From NCBI GenBank assembly GCA_959605475.1, contig CAUHFS010000015.1, positions 1 through 42,877 on the forward strand: 42,877 nt of DNA, given 5' to 3'. This document shows, one piece after another, positions 21,880-30,076 of the stretch; position 1 is the stretch's first letter, and every line of letters begins with the position of its first letter. The stretch comes from an uncultured Collinsella sp. GTDB lineage: Bacteria; Actinomycetota; Coriobacteriia; Coriobacteriales; Coriobacteriaceae. The translations under genes and the position numbers were made by a program. The notes beneath the pieces were generated by a model, which saw nothing but the letters and a program-made list of their open reading frames with translations, did no database searches and had not been told where the DNA came from.

Positions 21880-24597
21880 TCAGTTGTTATTGCCACCATC
21901 GAGCAATGCCTCAAAATCCTTCGCAGGCATGGGGCGGTAGTAGAGGAAGCCCTGAGCGTAGCGGGCGCCCATTTGTCGTAGCATGTTTGCCTGCTCATTT
22001 GTCTCGACGCCTTCGACCACGACGGGCAGATGGCGCGACTGCGCCATTTCGAGCATCGATGAAATGATTTGCGTGCTGCGGCCTTGATCGCGGTCGGTGG
22101 GCACAAAGGTGCGGTCGAGCTTGATGACGTCGACGTTGACGTTCTTGAGCATCGCGAGCGTGGACTGACCGGTGCCAAAATCGTCCATATAGGTCGAGAA
22201 GCCGCGGGTGTGCAGATCTGCGGTCAGCTTATCCACGGCCTCGGATTCTCCCGTATAAGCCGTCTCGGTGATCTCGATACGCATGAGCTCGGGCGGTAGG
22301 TTGTATTGGGCGGCGAGCGCCCCCATATGTTCGGCAACGTCGCAGGCAAGGATATCCACGCGCGACACATTAAGCGAGACCGGAACCACGCGAAGACGGC
22401 GATCGAGACGCTCGCGAAGCCATATGGCGACACCCTGCCAAATGTACTTGTCGAGCGTCACTACAAAGCCGCTTTCCTCGAGTGCGGGGATAAACGTTGT
22501 GGGCGAAATGAGAGAGCCGTCCTTGTCAATCCAGCGGGTGAGTGCTTCGGCGCCAATAATCTCGCCGGTTTCCATATCGACCTGGGGCTGAAGATAGTAC
22601 GTGATGCGACCATTTGACAGCGCGTACTGGAATTCGGTCAGCGTGCGGTGGAACGCGACTTCGCGCTCGTACTCCGCGGGGCGGAAAATAGCAATGCGCT
22701 CCTTAAAGTCGTTTTTTGCGCGTCGATTGGTAAACATGGCCTTTGCCTGCGCATCGATGGTGATTTCCTCATTGGAGTCGATGGGGTAAACGCCCATGGA
22801 CGGCCAAAAACCTACGCCGTCATCATGTCTGGCTACGGCCTCGCGAACGCGGTTGTAGATTTGATGGACGGTGATGTGCTTAAAGGGGATGAGTACACAA
22901 AAGTCATCTTGGCCCCAGTACCCTGCGACGCCCATATCGGCATTCTCGATGTCCTTGAGGACCGTGCCCACATCGGCGAGTACGCGGTCGCCCTCGGCCT
23001 GGCCGTGCCATTCATTAAACAGGCGCATGTGGCCCATGTCGACTGTGGCGATGCACCAGGTGCCGTTGCGCCTTGCCTCGAGAAATGCGTTGGCGCGCCG
23101 CATAAACTCGCTGGGTCGATAGAGGCCCGTGAGCGAGTCGATACGTTCAGCTATGGCGCTTTTGCGCTCCGCCTCGGGTATGGGGAGGCTGTCGTTGGGA
23201 ACAAGCCCGCCGGCCGTGCGAAGGCGACGGTCGAGTTCGCCTAAAACGGCGGTCGCTTGATGGGTTAAGTGCTCGTAAAAGGCCGGGACGACAAGGCAGA
23301 CGGGAGTAATGGTGTCGCCTGCGATTCGAACAGGAGCGAAAACGGCTTCTTTAAGGTGGCGGGTCAGTTGCTCGAATGCCTCGTGGTCTAGTTCGTTGCT
23401 GAGCACGACGAACTGGACGCTTCGTGAACGGTAGACCCGGCTCCTGCCGCGGGTGATCGACAGCATGCGGCCTGCGTATTCGGCAAGCATGTTGTCGACA
23501 GCCTCGGCCCCGTAGAGCTCGTTGAGTTTTGTCGTGCCACGAACGCGCACCGCTATAAGCCCTGTCTCGCAACGATCGCGGCGGCAGGCGTCGATGGCGT
23601 TGACCAGCATGCGCTGCGTTCCGAGGCCTGTGGCAGCGTCGACGGTTTCGGCAAGTGAGTGGTTGACGAGCTCGCCGACATAGAGCGAGGGGACATTTCC
23701 GTCGCCGTCGATACGAAACCCGCGAGCACGGCAAAGGACGTAGTCGCCGACGGCGTTGCGCACACGATACTGCATGACGCGACGGTGCTTGGTGCCGTTG
23801 TAGACTTGGTCGATGTCGTTGATGCAGGCCTCAAGGTCGTCGGGATGGACGCGCGTTTTCCAGTAATCGCGACAGTTGTCTATGTGCTCCGAGGGAAGGC
23901 CAAGATCGCGCAAGGCACCTTGTGACCAAAGGGTGCGATGTTTGTCCAAGTTCTCGATAAAGAAATAACGGCCCTCGTTGAGCATCGAAAAGGCGTCAAA
24001 AATACGATCGCTTATTTCGAAGTCGTCGGCGTGGACTTGCGTGATATTGCGTCGATCGAGGTGCATGGCATGACGTAGCTTGTAGTCGTACATGCGATGG
24101 TCGGCATCGAGCGTCATGCGATTGGAAGCTTCGCCCAGGGCGGGGTCGGCATGTGACACTCCGTAGCTAAACGAGTGGGGCATCTCGGAATCGTTGTTTT
24201 TGAGCAGAACCGTTCGACAGTGTTTCAGACGTTCGGCGAGGTCGTCCTCGGTTGCAATCGTAGATAGGATGGCAAACTCGTCGCCGCCTATGCGAAACGC
24301 CGCTTCGCCCACCTTCATATACAGCTTAAGATAGAGACTTACCTGCAAGATATAGCGGTTGCCCTCGTCATGCCCAAAGACGTCGTTGCAGTGCTTGAGA
24401 TTGTCGATATCGATGAACGCCATGGTAACGGGGGCGTCCTGCTCCCAGAGCTCCTCGAGGGAACGGGCAAAGCCGCCACGGTTGCCAAGCCCGGTAAGCT
24501 GGTCGGTAAAGGCAGTCCTGATCAGATCCTCCTGCCGTTCGAGAAGGTCGCGGACGGTCTTTTCGAGCGTTTCGGTGTAATTGCTGACAGTTTCCAT
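21880..24597 (-). CDS. GGDEF-PAS-GGDEF-GGDEF-EAL cyclic-di-GMP signalling protein
   Basis: This 905-residue cytoplasmic protein has an N-terminal GGDEF domain with DQLTGLGNRGGF and intact RIGGDEF (104-108). A PAS-like domain (IENLDKHRTLWSQGAL) follows, then a second GGDEF-like domain (AATGLGTQRMLVNAI) without the motif, and a third (DSLTGLYRPSEFMRR) in which the motif reads WGQDDF. The EAL phosphodiesterase domain covers about residues 650-895, with EAL at Glu684, SLNVSR, RIEITE, DDFGTG, IKLDR, EGVET and a C-terminal QGFLYYRPM. All the usual catalytic residues are visible, so it may both make and degrade c-di-GMP. It is the likely tandem paralogue of the next protein. Confidence 0.88.
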   Translation of the reverse strand: METVSNYTETLEKTVRDLLERQEDLIRTAFTDQLTGLGNRGGFARSLEELWEQDAPVTMAFIDIDNLKHCNDVFGHDEGNRYILQVSLYLKLYMKVGEAAFRIGGDEFAILSTIATEDDLAERLKHCRTVLLKNNDSEMPHSFSYGVSHADPALGEASNRMTLDADHRMYDYKLRHAMHLDRRNITQVHADDFEISDRIFDAFSMLNEGRYFFIENLDKHRTLWSQGALRDLGLPSEHIDNCRDYWKTRVHPDDLEACINDIDQVYNGTKHRRVMQYRVRNAVGDYVLCRARGFRIDGDGNVPSLYVGELVNHSLAETVDAATGLGTQRMLVNAIDACRRDRCETGLIAVRVRGTTKLNELYGAEAVDNMLAEYAGRMLSITRGRSRVYRSRSVQFVVLSNELDHEAFEQLTRHLKEAVFAPVRIAGDTITPVCLVVPAFYEHLTHQATAVLGELDRRLRTAGGLVPNDSLPIPEAERKSAIAERIDSLTGLYRPSEFMRRANAFLEARRNGTWCIATVDMGHMRLFNEWHGQAEGDRVLADVGTVLKDIENADMGVAGYWGQDDFCVLIPFKHITVHQIYNRVREAVARHDDGVGFWPSMGVYPIDSNEEITIDAQAKAMFTNRRAKNDFKERIAIFRPAEYEREVAFHRTLTEFQYALSNGRITYYLQPQVDMETGEIIGAEALTRWIDKDGSLISPTTFIPALEESGFVVTLDKYIWQGVAIWLRERLDRRLRVVPVSLNVSRVDILACDVAEHMGALAAQYNLPPELMRIEITETAYTGESEAVDKLTADLHTRGFSTYMDDFGTGQSTLAMLKNVNVDVIKLDRTFVPTDRDQGRSTQIISSMLEMAQSRHLPVVVEGVETNEQANMLRQMGARYAQGFLYYRPMPAKDFEALLDGGNNN

Positions 24598-24871
24598 GTT
24601 CTAAGCGACTTTCTGAGGTCGGGGCGGATTGCGTCGGGCGAGCTCGTTGTGTACACGCGTCGTTGCTCAGCGCTTTGCATGTATCCAGGCCCCCGCCTTG
24701 CCGCGTTGTTGAGTTAATTTGTCGGCTAATGTTCGCTGTTGATAACAGCTGAGTAGTGTAAACAATAGTGCACAATTATATATGGGTGCACATGCTGTGG
24801 GCGGCTATTATTCGACAAGCGGTAGCGCGACGATGCGATGTTCGATAAAAATGCGACTGGGACGATATATG
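24598..24871. other. Intergenic region between divergent GGDEF/EAL and patatin genes
   Basis: The region is AT-richer than its surroundings. It contains the dyad GCTGTT-GAT-AACAGC (24735-24749) and two copies of GTGCAC 18 bases apart (24768-24773, 24786-24791). I see no gene here. These may be regulatory sites for the GGDEF/EAL gene, but no clear promoter was identified on that strand. Confidence 0.3.
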
Positions 24872-24900
24872 TTGACGGGTATACTTGTCCCGTTTTAAAA
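24872..24900 (+). promoter_or_regulatory. Putative promoter of the patatin-like gene
   Basis: TTGACG (24872-24877), 17-base spacer, TTAAAA (24895-24900). The start codon is at 24922. A GGGAC/GTCCC dyad overlaps the -35 and spacer. Confidence 0.45.
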
Positions 24901-24921
24901 CGCAGGAACGGAGATGGTCGC

Positions 24922-25791
24922 ATGGCACAGTCAAATATGACGCGCACGGTGGGGCTGGCGCTCGAGGGAGGCGGCTACCGCGGTATGTATACGGCGGGCG
25001 TGCTCGACGTTTGGATGGAGCACGGTTTGACCTGCGACCATATGGTGGGCGTCTCGGCGGGCGCGGCGTTTGGCTACAACTTTAAATCGCGCCAGATCGG
25101 CCGCGCCATTCGCTATAACAAGGCCTATTGCGCCGACAAGCGCTATGCGAGCGTGACCAGCTGGCTGCGAACCGGCGATATGTACAATGCCGACTTTGCT
25201 TATCACGAGGTGCCTATCGAGCGCGATCCTATCGACTTAGAGGCGTATCGCACCTGTCCCATGCGATTTACGTGCGTGTGTACCGATATCGAGACGGGCA
25301 AGGCCGTCTATCACGATCTGCCGTATGGCGACGAGCGCGATATCGAGTGGATTCGGGCGTCGTCGGCAATTCCCGTGGCGACGCGTCCCGTTGCTATTGA
25401 CGGGCATAAGTATCTGGATGGTGGCGTGGCTGATTCTATTCCCAGCGCGTGGCTGTTTGCGCAGGGGTATGACCGCAATATCGTGGTACTCACGCAGCCG
25501 GCGGGCTTTGTGAAGCAGCCCAACAGCGTGATGCCCATGCTGCGGCGCGTGTTCCGTCACTATCCGGAGTTTGTCGCAGCGCTTGAGCATCGGCATGAGG
25601 TCTACAATGCCACGCTCGATGACCTGGCACGTCGCGAGGCTGCCGGCGAGATCTTTGTGGTGCGTCCGAGCGAATCGGTGAAGGTGCCGTCGCTGTGTCG
25701 CGAGCCCGATGAACTTGAGCGCATCTACCAGATTGGTCGCCGCGATGCGGAGGCGACCTTGCCGGCACTGGAGGCATATCTGGCAGGGTAG
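24922..25791 (+). CDS. Patatin-like phospholipase family protein
   Basis: The start is ATG 24922 (MAQSNMTRTVGL), with GGAG eight bases upstream; 289 residues. The patatin fold is shown by the oxyanion-hole glycine motif EGGGYRGMYTAGVL (15-28), the nucleophile elbow GVSAG (Ser45) and the catalytic Asp motif DGG (Asp166), followed by VADSIPSAWL. The length is typical of bacterial cytoplasmic patatin proteins of the YjjU/RssA kind. There is no signal peptide. The lipid substrate is unknown. It is divergent from the GGDEF/EAL gene. Confidence 0.92.
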   Translation: MAQSNMTRTVGLALEGGGYRGMYTAGVLDVWMEHGLTCDHMVGVSAGAAFGYNFKSRQIGRAIRYNKAYCADKRYASVTSWLRTGDMYNADFAYHEVPIERDPIDLEAYRTCPMRFTCVCTDIETGKAVYHDLPYGDERDIEWIRASSAIPVATRPVAIDGHKYLDGGVADSIPSAWLFAQGYDRNIVVLTQPAGFVKQPNSVMPMLRRVFRHYPEFVAALEHRHEVYNATLDDLARREAAGEIFVVRPSESVKVPSLCREPDELERIYQIGRRDAEATLPALEAYLAG

Positions 25792-25813
25792 AGGCTGCTG
25801 CCGCCATCTCGGC

Positions 25814-25859
25814 GGAAAGCACATCCCGGAATGGAGGCTCAAACTGGGATGCGCTTTCC
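25814..25859. terminator. Hairpin between convergent patatin and thiE genes
   Basis: GGAAAGCACATCCC (25814-25827) and GGGATGCGCTTTCC (25846-25859) pair with one mismatch. There is no T-tract, so it may be a terminator or only a stabilising hairpin. Confidence 0.5.
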
Positions 25860-25903
25860 ATTGCTGAAGATATGAGGCTGCGAATCAGCTGCTCGGCCTA
25901 GAC

Positions 25904-26599
25904 TTACGCCTGCTGCCAGGTGTCGACGAGCTCCTTGGCCGCGGCGTAGGGGTCATCGGCGCTGCAGACGGCGCTCACCACGAAAAAGCCGTCGACGCCG
26001 GTGGCCTTGAGCTGTGGCAGGTCGGCCGTCTTGACGCCGCCGCCCACCACGATGGGCACGGGGCTTGCCGCGTGGAGGGCGGCCAGGTCCTCAAAGCTCT
26101 TGGTGATGATAGAGCCGTCGGCCGCGCGTCCGCAGTCGCGCTTGGTCTCGGTCTCGTGGAGTGGGCCGATGCCCAGGTAGTCGACTAGGCTCATGTCGGC
26201 GGTCTTGACGTACTCGAGCATCTCCTCGCAACGGGCGGAAAGGCCCACGATGGCGTTGGGCCCCAGCAGCTTGCGACAGACCTCGACGGGAATGTCGCTC
26301 TGACCCACGTGCACGCCGTCGACAGCAATGCCCTGCTCGCGCGCGGCGAGTACGCAGTCCAGGCGGTCGTCAATCAGCAAAGCGACCTGACCGGTCTTGC
26401 CGGCCTGTGCGATTGCCTGCGCGGCGTCGCCGGTCAGCGCAATGATCTCGCGGGCGCTTGCCACCTTGGAGCGCACCTGGATGCAGGTAAAGCCGGCGTC
26501 GAGTGCCTGGGCCACCACATCGCCCACGGGGCGCCCGAGCGTGTTTTCGGGGCCGAGCACCAGATAGGCCGAGATATCAAGGTTGTCGCGGATACTCAT
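25904..26599 (-). CDS. thiE: Thiamine-phosphate synthase
   Basis: ThiE joins HMP-pyrophosphate and thiazole phosphate to give thiamine monophosphate. The 231-residue TIM-barrel protein has QVRSK near residue 42, LLIDDRLD, GVHVGQSD, the phosphate-binding GIGPLHETETK and VVGGGVK, followed by FFVVSAV. The ATG at 26599 has AGGAGG seven bases upstream and overlaps the stop of the DUF77 gene by four bases (ATGA), which implies translational coupling. It is the last gene of the TPP-riboswitch-controlled thi operon. Confidence 0.95.
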   Translation of the reverse strand: MSIRDNLDISAYLVLGPENTLGRPVGDVVAQALDAGFTCIQVRSKVASAREIIALTGDAAQAIAQAGKTGQVALLIDDRLDCVLAAREQGIAVDGVHVGQSDIPVEVCRKLLGPNAIVGLSARCEEMLEYVKTADMSLVDYLGIGPLHETETKRDCGRAADGSIITKSFEDLAALHAASPVPIVVGGGVKTADLPQLKATGVDGFFVVSAVCSADDPYAAAKELVDTWQQA

Positions 26600-26937
26600 C
26601 GTGTTTCCTCCTGCTTTTTGATCTGAGCTTCCATGCGCTCGAGCTTGCCGGTCATGGTGTCGGTAAATCCGGGTCGAATATCGGCTTTGAGCACGACTTC
26701 GGTGCGGATGCCCTTGCTCGCCAACACAAAGGTTGCGTCGCGCACGACCTGCATGACCTCGTCCCAGTCGCCCTCGATCTCGGTGAACATCGAGGTGGTG
26801 CGGTTGGGAAGGCCGCTCTCGCGAATGACGCGCACGACCTCGGCGACCTCGGCGGACAGCTCATCGCCGGTGCCGCACGGGGCGATGGCCACGGCGACGA
26901 GCGTATTCATGCCGGCATCGGTTGCGGGCTCGGACAT
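26596..26937 (-). CDS. DUF77/MTH1187-type thiamine-binding protein
   Basis: This 113-residue protein has the MTH1187/YkoF-like ferredoxin fold: VAVAIAPCGTGDELSAEVAEVVRVIRESGL, then TTSMFTEIEGDWDEVMQVVRDA and KGIRTEVVLKADIRPG. Members of this family bind thiamine or HMP and often occur with thiamine genes. The ATG at 26937 is 3 bases after the thiM stop, with AGGAGG in the end of thiM. Its place inside the thi operon supports a pyrimidine or thiamine handling role, but a direct function is not known. Confidence 0.88.
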   Translation of the reverse strand: MSEPATDAGMNTLVAVAIAPCGTGDELSAEVAEVVRVIRESGLPNRTTSMFTEIEGDWDEVMQVVRDATFVLASKGIRTEVVLKADIRPGFTDTMTGKLERMEAQIKKQEETR

Positions 26938-26940
26938 GGC

Positions 26941-27780
26941 CTATGCCTCCTCGAGGTCGAGCTGGTTGTTGGCGATGTCCTGGGCGGTTGCGCGGTAGAG
27001 CTCGTCGATAAAGGCGACCTTAAAGCTTGCCGGGGCGTCGGCGACAGCGGCGGCACGCGAGCCGGCAACGTTGTAGACGGCGGTGCCGCAGACGGCGGCC
27101 GTAAACGGGTCGGCAGCGCAGGCGTACACAGCCAGCACGCCGCCTTGCGAGCAGCCGCAACCGGTGATCTTGGACATGAGCGGGCTGCCGCCGTGGGACT
27201 TGGCCACGGTCATGCCGTCGGTGATCAGGTCGACTTCGCCCGAGACCACAACGGCGCCGCCGGTGTAGCGGGCGAGCGCCACGGCGGCATCGCGGGCGGC
27301 GTCGACCGTGTCGGTGGTATCGACACCGCGCACGCGGCTCAGATCGGCCGCCTCGCCCTCAAGACCCCACAGGCCGGCGAGCGCGATGATCTCGGAGGCG
27401 TTGCCGCGCACGATGGCGGGCTTGTACTGCTTAAGCTCGTTTACCAACTGGGTGCGCAGACTGCCGATGCCCAGACCCACCGGATCGAGCACCCAGGGCT
27501 TGCCGGCGTCGTGTGCCGCCTTGGCCGCGCGGGGAATCGTCTGCTCGTAGATGGGGAAGAGCGTGCCCATATTGAGATAGATGGCGCCGCCGCCGGCAAC
27601 GAGCGCCTCGCCCTCGTCGGGAAGATAGACCATGGCGGCCGATCCACCCACAGCGAGCTGCGCGTTGGCGACAAAGTCGATCGTCACCGTGTTGGTGATG
27701 GAGCCGGCCATCGGATTGGTGGTGCGAATCTCCTCCACGGCCTTGACCATATGTTGCTTAAGCTGTTCCGAATCAATCAC
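26941..27780 (-). CDS. thiM: Hydroxyethylthiazole kinase
   Basis: ThiM phosphorylates the thiazole alcohol for thiamine salvage. The 279-residue protein starts at GTG 27780 (VIDSEQLKQHM), with AAGGAGG eight bases upstream. Family motifs are SITNTVTIDFVANAQLAVGGSA, WVLDPVGLG, IVRGNASEI and the C-terminal KITGCGCSQGG that holds the catalytic cysteine. It heads the operon thiM-DUF77-thiE. Immediately upstream lie an intrinsic terminator and a TPP riboswitch, so expression should fall when thiamine pyrophosphate is high. Confidence 0.95.
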   Translation of the reverse strand: MIDSEQLKQHMVKAVEEIRTTNPMAGSITNTVTIDFVANAQLAVGGSAAMVYLPDEGEALVAGGGAIYLNMGTLFPIYEQTIPRAAKAAHDAGKPWVLDPVGLGIGSLRTQLVNELKQYKPAIVRGNASEIIALAGLWGLEGEAADLSRVRGVDTTDTVDAARDAAVALARYTGGAVVVSGEVDLITDGMTVAKSHGGSPLMSKITGCGCSQGGVLAVYACAADPFTAAVCGTAVYNVAGSRAAAVADAPASFKVAFIDELYRATAQDIANNQLDLEEA

Positions 27781-27801
27781 TGCACATGCCTCCTTGGCAT
27801 A

Positions 27802-27833
27802 GAAAAGGGGCGCTGTGCATAGACAGCGCCCCT
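27802..27833 (-). terminator. Riboswitch-controlled intrinsic terminator upstream of thiM
   Basis: Minus-strand stem AGGGGCGCTGT with ACAGCGCCCCT (27806-27833), followed by TTTTCT. It lies between the TPP aptamer and the thiM ribosome binding site, as expected for attenuation. Confidence 0.9.
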
Positions 27834-27847
27834 GTAAAGGCGGCATG

Positions 27848-27935
27848 CTCCCTACGCCAGCATTAACTGACAGGTTCAAAGTATTGGGCCCCATGCCCTC
27901 TCAGCCTTGTGGTTTGCACCGCCGGCACTCCCGCA
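27848..27935 (-). promoter_or_regulatory. TPP riboswitch (thi box)
   Basis: On the minus strand the conserved elements appear in order: CGGGAGTGCCGG, GGCTGAGA, an apical GGGC/GCCC arm, TTTGAACCTG, AATGCTGGCGTAGGGAG. These are the TPP aptamer core sequences. It precedes a terminator and thiM. Confidence 0.95.
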
Positions 27936-27963
27936 TCGAATCTGTTGTTCCCTATACTAGCGC

Positions 27964-28065
27964 ACCTGCCAAAAAGGGACAGGTTTATTTTGGCAGGTAA
28001 CAACTGGGACTTTGCGTTTTCCCAGATGAAACCTGCCGAAATAAACCTGTCCCTTTTTGGCAGGT
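27964..28065. repeat. Family B double palindrome, 102 bp
   Basis: Two 35-bp family B units in opposite orientation (27964-27998 and 28031-28065) differ by one base after inversion. Each has ACCTGCC and GGCAGGT ends. The 32-base centre contains CTGGGA/TCCCAG, so the whole segment can form a long hairpin or cruciform. It sits between the divergent thi operon and HAD gene promoters. Confidence 0.88.
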
Positions 28066-28105
28066 CGGTACAATAGATGGGATTAAGAATGACCGAGGGG
28101 ACTCT

Positions 28106-29014
28106 ATGATCAAACTTGTGCTGACCGATATGGACGATACACTGATTCCAGCCGGGCATGACGGCGCCAGCGACTACGCCATTGAGGGTATTCATGCCAT
28201 GCAGGCGGCGGGTTTGCACTTTGGGCCGGTTTCGGGTCGTCAGCCGTCCGCGATGGGCTGGATGTTCAAAAACCGTTCCGGGTGTTATTCGACCGGTGCG
28301 TTCTGTAACGGCCAGGTGATGTTTGTTGACGGCGAAGTAGTCGCCTCGCGCGCAATCGACAACGATGCTCTGATGCGTTTGGCCGACTATCTGGAGCAAG
28401 AGACCGACGATACATTTCTAAAAGTCTACAGCCTGGGCGATGACTTTTGGGGCAACGATGCCCATTGTGTGACGAGTGACCCCGAGCGCGTTCGTCGCGC
28501 CATGGAGTCGGGCGGCAACGCGTGGCTCAAAGGCGAAGAGGCCCCATGTCGTCCCGTCGTCGATGACGCGTCGGTGTTTAAGGCGAATATCTGGAGTGCC
28601 CGTTCGCGTGAGGAGCTCGCGGAGCTACGTGAGCGCGTTGCCGCTGAGGTGCCGGAACTCTCGCTTGTGTTTCCCAACAACCGAGTGCGCCTGTTCGACA
28701 TCCTTCCGGCTGGTTGGGACAAGGGCTGCGCTGCGCTGGAGCTGGCGCGCGCTTTGGGCCTGACGCCCGACGAGGTGGCCGTATTCGGCGATTCTGATAA
28801 CGATTTGCCCATGATCGATGCCGTTCCTAACTCCGTTGCAGTCGCCAATGCCAACGAGGCCGTCACGGCTGCCGCACGCTGGCATATTGGCGCTGCGGCA
28901 GATGATGCGGTTGCCGGGGCTCTGCATCAGATTGCCGCCTGCGCCGCGACGGGGGAGATGCCGTCGTTTATGCGTCAAATGGACGCGGCAGGTTTTGGCG
29001 TCACGAACGTCTAG
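28106..29014 (+). CDS. Cof-type HAD-IIB family hydrolase
   Basis: This 302-residue haloacid dehalogenase-superfamily phosphatase has motif I LTDMDDTLI at residues 5-13, motif II PVSGRQPS, a conserved Lys in WDKGCAALELA, and motif III/IV VAVFGDSDNDLPMID. These define the Cof/IIB group, which dephosphorylates sugar phosphates, PLP or flavin intermediates. The ATG has GAGGGGACTCT upstream. A TACAAT -10-like element at 28069-28074 adjoins the family B palindrome. The LysR gene follows after 10 bases, so the two are likely co-transcribed. The substrate is unknown. Confidence 0.92.
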   Translation: MIKLVLTDMDDTLIPAGHDGASDYAIEGIHAMQAAGLHFGPVSGRQPSAMGWMFKNRSGCYSTGAFCNGQVMFVDGEVVASRAIDNDALMRLADYLEQETDDTFLKVYSLGDDFWGNDAHCVTSDPERVRRAMESGGNAWLKGEEAPCRPVVDDASVFKANIWSARSREELAELRERVAAEVPELSLVFPNNRVRLFDILPAGWDKGCAALELARALGLTPDEVAVFGDSDNDLPMIDAVPNSVAVANANEAVTAAARWHIGAAADDAVAGALHQIAACAATGEMPSFMRQMDAAGFGVTNV

Positions 29015-29024
29015 GGAGAAGGCT

Positions 29025-29921
29025 ATGAAGCTCCAGCAGCTCAGATATGTTGTTAAGGTTGCCGAATGCGGTAGCATCACCGAGGCCTCGCGCCGGCTCT
29101 TTGTGTCGCAGCCCTCGATTACCGCGTCGATTCGCGATCTCGAAAACGAGATGGGTGTGCATATCTTTGAGCGCACCAACAAGGGCGTCATTGTGTCCGA
29201 GGAAGGCGAGACCTTCTTGGGCTACGCGCGCCAGGTGCTCGACCAGGCCGACCTGCTCGAGGGCAAGTACAAAGGCACGTCCGAGCAGGTGCCGCACTTT
29301 AGTGTGAGCTGCCAGCATTATTCCTTTGCCGTTAATGCGTTTGTCGATGTGATCCGCGAGTTCGATGCCGCGCGCTACGACTTTACCCTGCGCGAGGAGC
29401 AGACCCACGAAATTATCGAGGATGTCGCGCATATGAAAAGCGAACTCGGCATCCTGTATCTGTCGGAGCACAATCGCGAGGTCATCGAGCGCATGCTTGC
29501 CGCCAACGAGCTCGTGTTCGAAGGGCTCTTCTGCGCCACGCCGCATGTCTTCGTCTGCGCCGACCATCCGCTGGCGGGCCGCTCCAGCGTGACGCTCGAG
29601 GATCTGGAAGACTACCCGTTCCTGTCCTACGAGCAGGGCAGCTACAACTCGTTTTACTATTCCGAGGAGCTGACCTCGACGTTCGAGCGTCGCAAAAATA
29701 TCCGCGTGCGCGACCGTGCGACGTTGTTCAATTTGGCCATGGGCCTCAACGGCTACACGGTATGCTCGGGCGTGATCAGCCACGAGCTCAACGGCCCCGG
29801 CATTATCTCGATTCCGCTCGACGTGGACGAGTACATGGAGATTGGCATCATCACGCGCAAGAACACGACGCTCACGCGCTACGGTCGGGCCTATATCGAC
29901 GCGATTCGTCAGCATATCTAG
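29025..29921 (+). CDS. LysR family transcriptional regulator (MetR/CysB-like position)
   Basis: The start is ATG 29025 (MKLQQLRYVVKVAEC), with GGGAG six bases upstream; 298 residues. The winged HTH is at about residues 15-60 (GSITEASRRLFVSQPSITASIRDLE), and the effector domain follows from about residue 90. It lies in an operon with the HAD gene. The next gene is a MetE-like methyltransferase with a good T-N11-A LysR box in front, so this protein is the obvious candidate regulator of that gene. The inducer is unknown, but homocysteine is a family precedent (MetR). Confidence 0.92.
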   Translation: MKLQQLRYVVKVAECGSITEASRRLFVSQPSITASIRDLENEMGVHIFERTNKGVIVSEEGETFLGYARQVLDQADLLEGKYKGTSEQVPHFSVSCQHYSFAVNAFVDVIREFDAARYDFTLREEQTHEIIEDVAHMKSELGILYLSEHNREVIERMLAANELVFEGLFCATPHVFVCADHPLAGRSSVTLEDLEDYPFLSYEQGSYNSFYYSEELTSTFERRKNIRVRDRATLFNLAMGLNGYTVCSGVISHELNGPGIISIPLDVDEYMEIGIITRKNTTLTRYGRAYIDAIRQHI

Positions 29922-29967
29922 GCTGCTGTGCTCCGCACGGTTCAAGTCTCTTTATGACAGTCCAGAC

Positions 29968-29990
29968 TGATATAGGAAGCATCTATATCA
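29968..29990 (+). promoter_or_regulatory. LysR-type operator (T-N11-A box) upstream of MetE-like gene
   Basis: TGATATAG (29968-29975), GAAGCAT, CTATATCA (29983-29990): perfect 8-bp arms. T29973 and A29985 give exact T-N11-A spacing within ATAG-N7-CTAT. AT-rich -10-like sequences (TATAAA, TATATT) follow at 29997-30010. Confidence 0.65.
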
Positions 29991-30076
29991 AACTGTTATA
30001 AACGTATATTTTACGATGACCATATGAGCGCTCATACTCTGTCCCAGTAAAGCAACCAATGCAAAGGGAGATATCT

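Noticed and set aside
24768..24791. Paired GTGCAC sites as a defined operator
   Set aside because: A 6-bp palindrome occurring twice is weak evidence, and no matching regulator or promoter was identified, so it is only mentioned as intergenic content.
26503..27822. Plus-strand ORF of 439 codons antisense to the thi operon
   Set aside because: The thi genes, riboswitch and terminator are clear on the minus strand.
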